DNA from: Capitulum mitella
Taxonomy: Eukaryota; Arthropoda; Thecostraca; Pollicipedomorpha; Pollicipedidae
Direction: 5' to 3'
NCBI GenBank assembly: GCA_030062745.1
Contig: CP099846.1
Coordinates: 27,611,201 to 27,675,200, forward strand
Length of the DNA: 64,000 nt
The notes below the pieces were generated by a model. That model saw only the letters and a list, made by a program, of their open reading frames with translations. It was not told the DNA's origin and ran no database searches. Within the stretch, counting starts at the first letter, position 1, and every line of letters begins with the position of its first letter. Made by a program: the position numbers and the translations under genes. This document shows, one piece after another, positions 11,481-23,325 of this stretch.

Positions 11481-11990
11481 ACCCATTCAGGCGGCTTGCA
11501 GCAGCGTGGCGGCGAGCCGCAACCCGAACCAGCCCGGAATGCGGCGGCGCCACCGCAGCGACCGGCGGCGCGCAGCGCGCCACGCCACCGCCGCAAATTG
11601 AATCCAACCCGGCGGCCGGGCGGCGGGCGGCGGCGGCCGGCTCACCTCTGACCCGCTGATTAAAAGCGCGCGCCGCCCTGTAATAAGCGGCCGCGGATCC
11701 GGCGCCTGCACGAGATGTCCGCCGTCCGGCCGACGTTATGGTCGGTAATGAGGACTCGGAGGCCGGCTGCGCGCCGCCGCCGCCGCCGCCGCCGCCTGAT
11801 GACTCAATCAGCAGCCCAGCTGGGCGGCGGGGCGCGGCCGGCCCGGGAGGGCTGCCGCCGTTCAGGGGGGAAGGGGGTCGCGGCGGCGGGGTGTGACCAC
11901 CGGTGCTCGCGGGTGGAGTTCGATCGAATAACTCTCGGCGGAGTGGAGTACGTTGTAAATTGTGCTCCTTTATGACGCTCCAGAACCGTT
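11480..11990. promoter_or_regulatory. CpG-island-like block with a possible minus-strand splice donor
   Basis: A sharply bounded GC/CpG-rich block containing (GCC)n tracts. On the minus strand the junction AGAG|GTGAGC at about 11646 is a good donor, so this may be a 5' (possibly untranslated) exon of a minus-strand transcript, similar in setting to the 258-401 exon. The 216-codon open frame across it is rich in Gly/Pro/Arg homopolymers and is not convincing as protein. Confidence 0.3.
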
Positions 11991-13228
11991 GCTTTTTCAT
12001 GGTCGGTATGCAAGGAATGCGCCTGCTGCATAGCGGATTGAACCAAGCGAAGGATCTTCGTAGGTTCATAGTGTAAAACGGTTTGCAATGCCCGTATTTA
12101 AAAAACTTTAGTGGTGCCGTCCTGACCACTTGGGCGTTCTTCCGTTATTTGTCCAGGTCTAACACGCTCCACATTCATTTTCTTCTTTGTCTCGCAGTTT
12201 TCTGAGCTAATTGCCGTCATCCGTCTGAGAAGTGCTGCTGGAGCAGAAATGCAGTTTCTAAACCTCGTAGCCATCTCACCACTTCTGTTCACTTTGCGTC
12301 AAGGAGTATACAACCCACTCACTTAGAAGTAACAAGACTTGAGAACAAGAGCATCCAGAAGATGTGTGTGTGGGGGGGGAACTTTTTTGTGTGTGGGGGG
12401 AGCGTTTCTCCACGTAGGGCTAATGTTAAATTTCCCAAAAGTATGGCGGCCATAGACCATTGGCCATAACGGTTCCTACTCCCATGTCACGAGAGGCGAC
12501 ACGAAAAACAGCGCAATTTCTACTTCATTAACTTCACTGTCACGATACGATTCATCGATGTTATCGGATCGTTTCAGGTTTTCAGCGGTCGTTATCGGAG
12601 CTGTCAAGATGGAAATTCGGCTTGTGAAAATGTATGCAGTTCACGAAAGCCTCCAGATCAATCGAGGGAATCGAGAGACGCGTCACATTAGAATAACAGA
12701 CCTAAAATAACTACCCATTGCGCTCGAATTTACTGTTCGTCATTCAGACCAAGTAAGCTGAAATAAATCTGGCATTTGGCACATTACCAAAGACATTAAA
12801 GACATTTGTGCAAGACGCGCGGGTGAAGCACTGGCGCAGTGCACTGGGTAAATAAAATTAAATTGTAGCACATCGTCGGACGAAACTGATGTTGCTGTCC
12901 GTCCTGCGAAATCAGGTTGTCATAAGCCGTCTTTTAATCTATCGATTTTGGCTCACCCGTAAACGAACTGTCCTATCAAATATCAGCCCTTTAATGCTGC
13001 CCCAGCTTAGGGTTAGCAGTCCCATGGTAATGTATACTTTCTCGGTTGATTTCGCTTGTTTCAAATGAGAACAGTGGCGGCTGGTCATGAGAAGCAGCTG
13101 AAGAAGTGCTTCATCAAAAATATGGGGAAATGTGGAATTAAAATTATTCGCAGTCTGCGTGTAATAACGCCGTCTATAAAACTAATTGCGTGATTTAACT
13201 AGAATAACGTGCTCATTGTGTCCTTACA
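11991..13228. other. Intergenic DNA without recognisable genes
   Basis: AT-rich sequence with a poly-G/GT tract at about 12364-12402. Nothing coding is supported. Confidence 0.35.
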
Positions 13229-13232
13229 TTAA

Positions 13233-14487
13233 CCCTATTCTCGAAGTGCTACACGGTATGGCCGATTCCCGGCAGGGGGAGCGGCGGATTCGGCCCCTCC
13301 GAGATCTCGAGAACTACTCGTCCGATTTCATCGCAACAATCGGCAATCGATTTGCCATGACGTCAACTACATTTTTATGAAAAGAGCTTTTCAAAATTTT
13401 GAAAGGGCATGAAAAGGTTTGAAAAGGATACAGGATACCAAAATATCAGAATGGGGGTACTTTTGGATGTCTTATAACTCCGTTATTTATAGACCGATTT
13501 CGATGAAATTGGCATGAATCGAGAGATTATGGATGGGACTTTAACCATTGGTTTACCATTGGTTTATTGGTTTGGTTTACTTTTACCATTGGTTTACATT
13601 TCAAATTTTGAGGAAATTCATTGGCGTTCTTAGGGTTTCAAAAATACGAAGATGAGTTTTTCAAAACCTACATGAACAAAAAAGGTAAAAACACCTCTGT
13701 GCTAGTCATGTTATGCCAGAGAAGTACAAATCGTATTACACTGTTTGTATAATGTTAGTATAGGCGGTGCCAGAGGACATGGAAAAGGTGGAACTGTCAT
13801 GGTCATATGCTCTTAATGTCAGCTTGTGACCCTTGCCCTTAAATAACCTCCATTGACCTTGGAGTCACTTGGAATGACCTTGTGTACATTTAGTATTATC
13901 TGTAAACGTTTTAAATAATTTGAATTCACTCTATTTAAAAAATTCCTTATTACGGCTATTGTGATATAGGGTACGTTTATTGACATTTTAGGTTGTAGCT
14001 CGGTGACCCGACCTAATATCAAGTTGAAACCTGATACACAAGTAGAGGGCAGCATTCTACGTCATATATATTCCAGATTTGACATTTCAGAAAATAGCGC
14101 CGAAACTATTATTATAAAAGCAAATTTTGACTTTTGACCTTGGCTTGACCTTGTAAAGCGACCTCAGACAAACAAAATTGTATTTGCATGTTGCCCAGCT
14201 ATTTAGCTATACGTCCATATAACGTTGAAGGTTCTATCTTAAAAACGCTGTTTTGGGCAGTCATTTTCCTTTTACCCTCAACAGGGCCAGAAATGGCCTG
14301 AGGTGCCTCCCAAATACGATGCCTGGCTCCGCCGCTGAGCAAAAAAGAATTTTGAAATTTTGTGACATTACGTAGAAGGAATAGCTAGGACAAGTGAGTA
14401 AGTTTCGTAAAGCTACTTCAAAAAGCCTGGAATTGGCAAGCAAAAAACCCGAGGGGGGAAGAATTCAGCCCCCTGCTGGGAATAGGG
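13233..14487 (-). mobile_element. MITE family M1, copy A (TTAA target, reverse orientation)
   Basis: TTAA (13229-13232 and 14488-14491) flanks an element that begins CCCTATTCTCG and ends in the complement of CCCTATTCCC. It is homologous over its whole length to copies B-E, reversed relative to B, C and E. A TTAA duplication plus CCC-starting inverted termini is typical of piggyBac-superfamily elements. There is no transposase frame, so the element is non-autonomous. It lies 442 bp from copy B in the opposite orientation. Its receptor half-sites are partly decayed (TGACCTTGGAGTCA near 13855). Confidence 0.85.
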
Positions 14488-14491
14488 TTAA

Positions 14492-14925
14492 CCAACATTG
14501 CAGAGAACATGCCGTCAAAGACACCTCACGCTGTGCCGCACCCCACCCCCACGGCCCCACAAGCATACTGCGCAAGGCGGCCGCAGAGGCAGCCAGCTCA
14601 TCCGCCTCAGCCAATGCTAGAATCTAATGTAAAGCAGCGCCCCTGGTGAGCGTCCGCGAAACTGGCCGCCGCCAATGCAGCTGGCAGGTGGCTGGCAGCT
14701 GGCCCCGTGAGGTGAGATAGTAGTCTCTGGCCGCCGCCGACGCGGCGCCACCGTTGGGCACACCGACGAAGGATGCTCGACTGCACGTTTGCACCACGCC
14801 ACTGGCATCAGTTGCGGAGAAAGGAATGTGTTTGCAGGATAACTGCTGATTAAGACTATCATTATTATGCTACATGGTATACTACATATTATACTATTGA
14901 TTACATATTTGCATTTTACGTTAGT
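14492..14925. other. Spacer between inverted MITE copies A and B
   Basis: Moderately GC-rich unique sequence without a supported gene. Two donor-like GTGAG words (near 14646 and 14713) are present but no matching exon was found. Confidence 0.4.
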
Positions 14926-14929
14926 TTAA

Positions 14930-16133
14930 GCCTATTCCCGGCAGGGGGGCGGAATCCACCCCCCCTCGGGTTTTTTGCTTGCCAATTCCAGGCTTTTTAA
15001 CGCAGCTTCACAAAACTTGACCACTTTTCCTAGCTATTCCTTCTACGCGCCGTGACAAAATTTCGAAATTCTATTTTGCTCAGGGGCGGAGCCAGGCAAC
15101 GTTTTTGGGAGGCACCTCAGGTCATTTTTGGCCATGTTGAGGGTAAAAGGAAAATGTCTGCCAAAAACAAAGTTTCTAAGATAGAACTTAAAACATTACA
15201 CGAATGTATAGCTAAATAGTTGGGCAATGTGCATATGTAATTTTGTTTATCTGAGGTCACTTTACAAGGTCAGGTCTAGGTCAAAAGTCAAAATTTGTTT
15301 TTTCGCAATAATTTCGGTGCCGTTTTTTCAAATGCCAAACCCGGAATATATATGACGTAGAAAGATGTCCTCTACTTGTGTACCAAGTTTCAGCTTGATA
15401 TCAGGTCGGGTTACGGAGCTATGACCTAAAATGTCAGTGCACGTACCCTATATCGCAAAAGCCAAAACATGAATTTTTTGGAATAGAGTGAATTCAATCG
15501 ATTAAAAACGTTTACAGATAATACTGAATGCACACGACATCATTCCAGGTGACCCCAAGGTCACTGGAAGTCATTTAAGGTCAAAGGTCACAAGTTGATC
15601 TGAAGAACGTGTGACCATGACAGTTCCCCCTTTTTTATGTCCCTGGCACTGCCTATGCTAACATTATACAAATATTGTAATGCGATTTGTACTTCTTTCG
15701 CATAACATGACTAGCAGAAGCTAAAAAAGCGTTTTGGCCTCTTTTGTTCATTCCGTTATTGGAAAACTAATTCCCCTATTTTTGAAACCCTGTGAACTCC
15801 CATGAATTTTCTCAAAATTTCAAATTTGCATACCCATGGTAAAAGCCCTGTTCATAATCTCTCGATTCATGCCAGTTTCATCGAAATCGGTCCATAAACA
15901 ACGGAGTTATAACAAGTCGAAAAGTACCCCCCATTTTGACATTTTTCCCCCCTGTATCCACAAATTTCAAAATTTTGAAAATTTCTTTTTATAAAAATGT
16001 AGTTCACGTCACGGCAAATCGATTGCCGTTTGTTGCAAAGAAATCGGATAAGTAGTTCTCGAGATCTCAGGGGGGCCGAATCCGCCCCCCCTGCCGGGAA
16101 TCGGCCATACCGTCTAGCCCTCCGGGAATAGGG
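14930..16133 (+). mobile_element. MITE family M1, copy B (TTAA target)
   Basis: TTAA flanks both ends (14926-14929 and 16134-16137). The left terminus is GCCTATTCCCGGCAGG (first C changed to G) and the right terminus, read inward, is CCCTATTCCCGGAGGG. Next to each end lies the G/C-rich block that gives CCCGGCAGGGGGGC. The interior is AT-rich with TGACCT/AGGTCA clusters, including AGGTCA-A-AGGTCA ending at 15590. One AGGTCA in the array is changed to AAGTCA. No open frame of note. Confidence 0.88.
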
Positions 16134-16218
16134 TTAAAATGCTAGATATATGTTTTGAAACTGTGCACAAAAGAATCACGAATGACTGTATGCCCTAAGC
16201 AGTGACGATCACCTGCCT

Positions 16219-16268
<50 letters not shown>

Positions 16269-16366
16269 CCAGAGGAAGCTGGAAGATATTAAGGTAAGAG
16301 GTAAGGTAAGATTACCCGCGCTACGAAGGTAATCAGAATATGATATATAAAGATATGTAGTTTAAA

Positions 16367-16406
<40 letters not shown>

Positions 16407-16585
16407 AAATATGAGGATAAAATAGATGTATATATATATATATATCGTTATATATCATATTCTGATTATCTCTGATAGATTAGATTACAGGTCATTTCTG
16501 ATGATATAAAGAAATATATGTTTCTTTATATATCATATTATATATCATATTTATATATCATATTCTTTATATATCATATTCCGAT
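16219..16585. repeat. (TA)n microsatellite block
   Basis: Pure TA tracts at about 16219-16265, 16370-16400 and 16430-16445, followed by repeated ATATCATATT words to about 16585. Tyr/Ile/Ser frames read through it are artefacts. Confidence 0.9.
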
Positions 16586-16951
16586 TAGATTCGTAGCGCG
16601 GATTCAGTTGGATGGCCGGCCCCAGTTGACTCTAGCTTTCTTTCCAGATAACAAACAAAACATCGAAAGTGATGCGTTATGTAACACTTCGTTTTTTTGT
16701 ATAAGTCGATCTGGAAAGGTTTAGATATCATTTACGGTTTAACAGTTAGACACCGTATTTAAGGCAGAGCGGTAGTTTGGGACTAGACTTGCGCTGTGCT
16801 TTAGGTGTTTGTGAGACCACGAGCCGCCACTGAATGGAAAGTGTTTGCAGCGGCAAAACCGCATCAACGGCCATATGGCTGGCGGTCATGGGGAGGAGGG
16901 TTGGGGGCTCGGCCCCCCCGCCGTCCCCGCCCCGCAATATTCATGAATTTC

Positions 16952-17047
16952 AACATAAGGCCAATGGCAATGGCTGGAAAGCAACGGTCTGAAGTCTTAT
17001 GTGGACCGCCTCCCCAGATGATTTTCGGAAATCTTCAGCCATAAACG
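16952..17047 (+). repeat. Short dispersed repeat R3, copy 2
   Basis: Homologous to 10400-10495; see that entry for the shared words. It is preceded by a G/C-rich stretch (GGGGGCTCGGCCCCCCC) like those that mark MITE termini elsewhere in the window. Confidence 0.5.
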
Positions 17048-17627
17048 GTCGGACCGCGCCATCCTAGTGGCTTTTCCCACTTCGAATAACTGTGTTAACC
17101 ATTAACAAGCATCGTTCTTCTGAGAGTCCAAGTACTGCGTTTGCCATATATCAGCTGTTGTTTCGAGTGCAAATAAATGCATTTCTGACACATAATCGGC
17201 ACCGAAGCCATTTTTGCATTTTGGTGGCACCCATGACTACCCGTGCCGCACCTGTTCCGGTTACGAGGCACCACGCGAACCGGCGCGCGCCGGGATTTTA
17301 AGAATTTTCAAACGAGCTCGCGACGCTTGTCACCCGCCGACACGGTCGCCTTTAGGGCGTCCGATCTGACAAACCACGGGCCGCACCGGCGAATCGCATT
17401 TTGCAAAAAAAAAGAAACAAAAAAACATGGCGTAGGGCTCAGCACGTGCCGCGTGCTGGCCGCAGCAACACGGAAAAGCACTGTTTTGCAAAGTTAAGAA
17501 GATAAGGGATACGGACTGCAAATTACTGACTAGAGCTGACGTGTCGGCTACCGCTGAACGAGGTAGCCGTGGCACGCAATCGAAACGGGGACTTTTTGGT
17601 TTTCGAATTATTGCCATTCATACTGCA

Positions 17628-18472
17628 ATTGCGACTGCGTGCGAGGTTTGGGCAGGGAAATCGTTAATACGGACAGAAATCCATGTTTTTGTTGTTCTGA
17701 TGCTACAATAAAATAATCATGACTCGCCTAACTTTCCTGTTATGACACATCAGGCAGACCAGTGGGCGTCGTGATTTTGCGCGAAGTCGACGCAATTAGT
17801 GTTATTCCCGATGAAATGAAAATTGTGGCGATCTCAGCAAGAACATGAGGTTAAAAAATACTGCCACTGAATGTCTTGGTCAGTTCTGTACACGGCGGTA
17901 TATATTATTGGTCATGTTCGTTCGTGGTTAACTCAAATCAAAGCGGCCACAGAAACATTATGCACAGTTTTGCAAGGCTTAGAAAGTGGGGTATGAATAA
18001 TTTAAGCCGTCCGCAATGCGAACTTGGCGATTCAAAGCCCTTGCGCCACAAGGTTTCCACTACGAATCATTCCACAGGGCCGACTTTGTCCAGCCGGCCG
18101 GGTAAAACTGCACGCATTCAGCGTGGGCATATTTCCGATTTCCAAGTCATTTGTGTTTACAGTGCGATTATGACCGCACGTCATGTTTGCCCAGGAAAAA
18201 GTTGGTACTAATCTAATGCCCTGTGTTTCTGATGTTACAATAAAGCAATCATAGTGCACCTCACCTTTCCTGCTATGACGCATTACACAAACCAGTGCAA
18301 GTTGCCACTCACTCGATGCAATTTGCGCTATTTGCATTTCATTGAAGATTGTGGAAACGCCATTGAGAGCATATGTGTGACAAGAAATACTACCATTAAG
18401 TCCCTTCATCAATTCCCGTAAACGTCTAGATCAATAATTGGTCATGTTCCTTCGTGGTTCACTCAAATGGAA
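17628..18472 (+). repeat. Tandem duplication, period about 533 bp
   Basis: Sequence from about 17628 to 17940 returns about 533 bases later (about 18160-18472). Landmark pairs are TTCTGATG(C/T)TACAATAAA (17695/18228), TATGAC(A/G)CAT (17740/18273), AAATTGTGG-type words (17820/18350) and TTGGTCATGTTC(G/C)TTCGTGGTT (17909/18442). The copies have diverged substantially, so the event is old. No gene is recognised inside. Confidence 0.65.
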
Positions 18473-18998
18473 ACGTAAAAAAACTCTACAAGACGCATTT
18501 TTCTCGCTTTTTTCCCGATCTCGATCCAACCCAGTTCCTTTTGCCCCTAGATGAAAATTATATTATGCGATCTTGCTGGGTTGGAGGCACCTTCCGTTTC
18601 CGGAATTTTACACCTTATGAAAAATCTTCGTCAAGGTAAAGTGATGATATGTCGGTACAGTCCTTTCAAAACTGGGACAATTGGAACTTCCGGGACTGGA
18701 ACCAGAAAAGAAATGTGGATATAGACTAGGAACGGAAACTATGGGAGTACGATACGGCACGATACAAGGGAGGGACAAACAGACCAGGCAGGGGACGGGG
18801 ACAAGCGAATTAAGACAGGGGACTATGGCAGGGAGTTGGGACAGTTCCACTCCACTGTCCGCCAAGAATCTCGCCGCCAACCTCTAGTGGACCAAATCCT
18901 TTCTGTCAGCATGAATTGTTTGCACAGTTGCACCAAGATCGTCCGTCCTCATGAACCAATATTACGCGGACGGACATGACAGGATAGCACCGTCTCGG

Positions 18999-19492
18999 CG
19001 GTGGCCGCAGCTGTCGTTCGGCAGGCGCCACCGTCGGAAGTCCGGCGACGCCTGGGGGAAGGGGATCGCAGCGTGTCCAGGCCGCTCAGCGAAGGGCCTG
19101 TGTCTTCAAACGACGTCCTGCGGCGCCCGGCGGAGCCCGCCAGCGCGTTCTTGGGGCTCGATTTGACCGGAGACGACACTGCGCCGGAAACGCTGAAGTT
19201 GCAGGCGGACCGCGAAGGACACAGACAACCGCGCGTCGCAGCCGCTGCAACCCGTCTCGTTAACAAAGTAATTAACAAAAGAGTGCAGCTCATCTCTGGA
19301 CAGTCATCACACAGCGTGATGCCACACCGCATAACAGTCCCAGTCCAAAAGCAGGGTCTACCTCGTCCCCACGCCACGCGGTGCGTCACAAACGTCAGCG
19401 CACACAAAGAAAGCAACGCTAAAATCGCCAACAAAACACCACAGCGATTAAGTCCGCTTAAGCCTGCCGCTCAAGCATGTTCGCCAAAGTGA
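18999..19492 (+). CDS. Putative terminal coding exon of an unrecognised gene
   Basis: A GC-rich island with an open frame on the plus strand and mostly G/C third positions up to about 19260. It encodes a hydrophilic peptide (APPSEVRRRLGEGD, then LGLDLTGDDTAPETLK). There is no in-frame ATG at the beginning, so a splice acceptor is needed; TTCGGCAG at about 19024 is a candidate. The frame stops at 19490-19492, and an AATAAA follows at 19684. The opposite strand is also open and encodes a hydrophobic leader-like stretch (LLAILALLSLCALTFV), so the strand is uncertain. I recognise no family. This may be an exon or a GC-rich chance frame. Confidence 0.22.
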
Positions 19493-20559
19493 CGTGCGGG
19501 CTCGTTGTCATTGTTCAACGCTGTTGATGTAAGTCCTAAGCAATCAATAACAGTACACAATACGACCAATTGTAAAATGTGACCATATAGGACCTTTTGG
19601 CCTAAGGTCCGAATAACTTCAAGGTAGCCTCGTAACCTATATCCGCATCATGACTTCACACAGCTAGAATTCTCTCTTTTCGCGAATAAATGACGAATCA
19701 CATGGTCATAAATCACAGAGGACATCTTACTTCATGGTCTGATGTACAGCGTATTTTCTGGGCAATCCAAACTCGATAAAATCACAGGAGTGCTGGAATT
19801 GGCTGTATCTGCTAGAGTGACCAGAACAAGAGTCAAGACCTATACTGTTTGTTCCCCATTTGAGAGTGAAATGGTACGTTTTGCCGCTGACCTCTTGAAC
19901 CCGATGCCCCATATGAAAAAATGGCATGAATCTGTTTTTTGGCTTCTGACGCTCTTTCGGAACCTGCGTGACACCTTTCGCAGTGAAAGAGTGACTCTTT
20001 TACCTGAATGTGAATGTGTACCTGAATGCTTAGTTACGTGTGTGTGTTTATATTTATAGTTCTGTCTGTGCGTGCCCTTTTATTTATATTCCTGACTCCG
20101 TCTGTAAATGAAAATTTCATCCCTTGAAAGTTATAGCCAATACATACATGCAAACATGCAGCGTTGGGCCCACCTGTACTTTTGGTGTTGCAAATACGAC
20201 CTGCAACCTACAGTAGTCCTGAAATTGAATAGTACACCTGAGGCAGCATCCTTGCACACACACACACACATCCCCCCCCAAACACGCGGGCATAGCTTAC
20301 AAAACTCCACAGAATGCCCCAGGTTGTCGCCAGCATAGCACTGCAAAGAGTACGCGATTAAGAAAATTCATAGTATCAGAAGCACTAGACTAACAGCTGG
20401 AATCAAAGTAAAACACATGAGAACAGGCAGGTGCGGCTTTCAAAGGTGGGTAATGTAAATATTATTTTTCCTATAAAAAAAACTGTGTTTTAGGAGCCTT
20501 TTCAAGACAAATTTAGTATTATTTGAGACAAAATGGCACAAAATTTGGAAGCACATTTC

Positions 20560-21370
20560 GTGAAGTTTATCTTAATATGTTTATTTTTAGTTTAGAAGTC
20601 AAACAATGAGACAATCATGTTGTTACATCTTGTTTACCTTTTCCTTTAGAAAATCAACTAGGCTGCCAACCTGCTCTATGCTAAATAGTGACTAGTCCGC
20701 AACAAGCTTCATACTATATATTTCACATTATTTGCGTCATTAAGTGTGCCAGTCAGCTATGAATCGATTATTTTAACACAGAATTGTTTTTACACACTGA
20801 TGCAGCCAAAGGGGGGCGGAGCCCGCCCCCATTCCCTCAGGCCCGCATTTTTTGTGAAAACCATTGCCCATTGTCTTCCCAGCGGAAGATTTTCGTATGA
20901 TTTCAGCTCACACGGAATTTCGGGCTCCCACAGAAAATCCTGGCCGCACCCCTGTTTTTACATATGGCGCCGGTCATTCAAATGGTGAAACATTTCTTGT
21001 TTCGCAAATTATTTTGCTTGCACTAAGTACATATAAATCGCCCAGAACAATTAAATTCAGACTAACAGATCAAATCGAAACGGGCAAAACAGCACGTTGA
21101 CAGACTTGAAATAGGCCAACAAATAAGTCTGACGCAGAAATCATTGCAGATTTATGGAATTCGTGTATTGCAGGAGTTTTTGACAATACAGGTCTGACGC
21201 AAGCACGTGAGTTTTTCAATGAGATAATCGATTCAATGGCACTTAACTTGGTCAAATTGTACACAGCTGTGACGACACCACTCCATTTCATGGAAGCACA
21301 CCGCAAGTAAATTGACGGATTGGAGTGTTGTCACAGTCTGTGCTTGCAAGTGTGCTAAATGAGTGGGTTT
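20560..21370 (+). repeat. Dispersed repeat family R4, copy 1 (interrupted by a hAT-type MITE)
   Basis: Homologous to 58348-58770 plus 59833-60005. Landmarks in order are TTTAGTTTAGAAG, TGTTTACCT, AGGCTGCCA, CATTATTTGCG, CATTCAAAT(G/T)GTGAAA, CGGGCAAA, ACGTTGACA, CAACAAATAA, TTGCAGGAGTTTT and GCAAGTAAATTGAC. It contains no conserved reading frame. The two copies differ by one insertion each, which helps define both insertions. Confidence 0.75.
20795..20954. mobile_element. 160-bp hAT-type MITE with 8-bp target duplication
   Basis: TTTTTACA at 20787-20794 is repeated at 20955-20962. Between them is a 160-bp element with termini CACTGATGCAGCCA and, read inward from the right, CAGGGGTGCGGCCA (10 of 14 match). 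CAGGGG-type ends with an 8-bp duplication are typical of the hAT superfamily. The related repeat at 58590-58625 lacks the element and has a single target-like sequence, so the insertion is confirmed by an empty paralogous site. No coding capacity. Confidence 0.8.
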
Positions 21371-21902
21371 TTAAATAAGGTAAATTGCAACAGCAGCTCT
21401 TCCATTCAGGCATATGAAACACTGTCTCACCTATAGTGCTAAGTTTTACCAATGTTTTTCTTACGTTTCATTATCCTATTAAAGTTATCAGAATGAGATA
21501 AATCGATGACAAATGGCCGCAGCTCTAAAGAAAGTGCAGCACCGATGACAGCTAAATCTGTTCATTATTTTGGGAAAATCTCAGCATAGTCTTTTGGCAA
21601 ACAGCACTCGTTTTCATTCGAAAGCCAGTGGGAAAAACTGTCAATGCGGCATGTCTCACATGGTTACCATATCGCATCGGCGGCGCGCTATTTGGCACCG
21701 ATTTTAGCGCGTCAGGCAAATTGATTGTTGAGTGCCGTTTCAGTACATGAACTGCGAGTGACTGCGGGTGCGTGCGATGAATACTGTGAAGAAACCCACA
21801 GAGACCAAAAGCTTGAAATACCGGCAGCGGCATGATATGTGCGTTGCTGACAAAACTGAGCAAATAAGACACCATTTGAGAGGAGTGGAACCCCAGGAAG
21901 GT

Positions 21903-21908
21903 TTTATT
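21903..21908 (-). terminator. Candidate poly(A) signal AATAAA of the sulfotransferase gene
   Basis: TTTATT on the plus strand reads AATAAA on the minus strand, 609 bases past the sulfotransferase stop codon. It is the first canonical signal I found downstream. The cleavage site is not determined. Confidence 0.35.
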
Positions 21909-22516
21909 TGTTTACTCATTGCCAAGGCCCCAGAGCCACTCCTCAGACAAGGTACATGGGTGTACTTCATGCCAAGTGACTGTTGTTCCATGTGCCACGC
22001 AAGTAAGTGCTTTTACCATCGAAAACAAAAAATACGGAACCTTTGCTACCCATGAGATCTAACTCATGTCACCAAACATGCGCACAAAAATCTCACCTTC
22101 AAGCTATCCGAAACAAACAAAAAACATGCCTTAACATCCACCCGAATGGCGTAGCATGGCCGTTCAGAGGGACAGATCTGCGGACAGTAACACATGTAGA
22201 ATATTCCATATCGCGGAGGCCAGAGACCGCAGCGCGGTACGACTGAACTCTTCGAAATACAGAAACCATAGCTTGAGCACTGGTCGCTGACTGAAGTTCA
22301 GACATGCACTCTCAGTCGGGTTAACTATGTCTAGCCGACGTTTTTGGTCGTCTTCAGGCAAACGCCATCAGAGACGTGGCGCGCCCCAACGTCGACTGAA
22401 GGCATCTTTGCCCAACTGCAATGAAATTCCCACTTCCTTCGGTTTTGAACTGCAACATTCGTCACCATTAATCTGTTGTCCAAACGGCCTTCATCGCGGA
22501 TAGAAGACGCCGGCCT

Positions 22517-23325
22517 TCACATGTCATAGCCCAGCTCCCGGACCACATCGCTGCAACCGGCGTCCATCTCTGCCCGCAGTTTCGGTGGAACCTCCTTCCG
22601 CCAGTGCAGGGGGTCGAAGTCGGACGCGCGGAACGTGCTGAAGTAGGCGGTCTCGTTCGCCTTTCGACTGTGCCTCCTCGGCTGGGAGCCGGCCAGCGAC
22701 GTCCGCGGCGCCTCCGTCGCGTTCACGTGCTGGCGCAGATAGGCGGCGAGCTGCGGCGGCTCCGGCAGGCCGAGCTCGTCGAACAGGGCGGCCGCGGCGC
22801 GGCGCGGCGCGGCCGCCAGCGTCTCGTAGCGCACGCGTCGGTAGCGAGCGTCGCGCAGGTGGCGCACGGCGGTCAGGTCGGCACGCAGCGTGCGGCATGG
22901 AAACGTGCGGCTCGAGCGCAGACCCGCCCACAGCGCGGCCTTGCGCAACAGCGAGGCGATGGAAGCGCGCGGGTCGCGCACTAGGTGCAGCAGCTGCAGC
23001 CGGGCGGCCAGCGCCGGCTCGGCCAGCAGCGGCAGCACCTGCGCCAGCGCCGGCCGCACCAACTTGACGACGCGCACGGCCGACCGGCGGCAGCGTGTCG
23101 CCAGCTCCGAGACGTTGGGCGACGGCTTTGCCTGTTTGCTGATGAAGGCCCGGTACTGGTCCTCGCGCAGCACTGGCGACTGCTCCAGCTGGCACGTGAG
23201 CAGCTGCCGCAGCACGCCCACCACGTCCACGTCCCGCAGGCCGACCACCCGCGGGCCCTTTTTGACGTAATAGTAGAACGGTTCGAAGAAGTACGTCGTG
23301 GTCTCGGGCAGTGTGAGTATCTCGC
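22517..23325 (-). CDS. Carbohydrate 6-O-sulfotransferase, exon 3 (last coding exon, residues 90-358)
   Basis: This exon encodes the catalytic bulk of a Golgi carbohydrate sulfotransferase of the CHST1-7 (Gal/GalNAc/GlcNAc 6-O-sulfotransferase) family, which moves sulfate from PAPS to C6 of a sugar. Recognisable parts are FFEPF (about residues 102-106), VKLVR (176-180), the 3'-phosphate-binding motif LVRDPRAS (204-211; Arg206 and Ser211 are the expected ligands), RYETL (255-259) and a C-terminal LGYDM. N-glycosylation sequons are at about residues 160, 291 and 313. The exon starts after a good acceptor (TTTCGCGTTTACAG) with two bases that complete the Gly split by intron 2. Upstream in-frame ATGs at 23380 belong to the intron. 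The stop is TGA at 22517-22519. Codon use is strongly G/C-ending, unlike the surrounding DNA. The sugar substrate cannot be told from sequence. Confidence 0.93.

Noticed and set aside
11479-12129. 216-codon minus-strand frame
   Set aside because: Dominated by Gly/Pro/Arg runs from GCC repeats; the AT-rich 5' third has different composition. Only the CpG island and a possible donor are reported.
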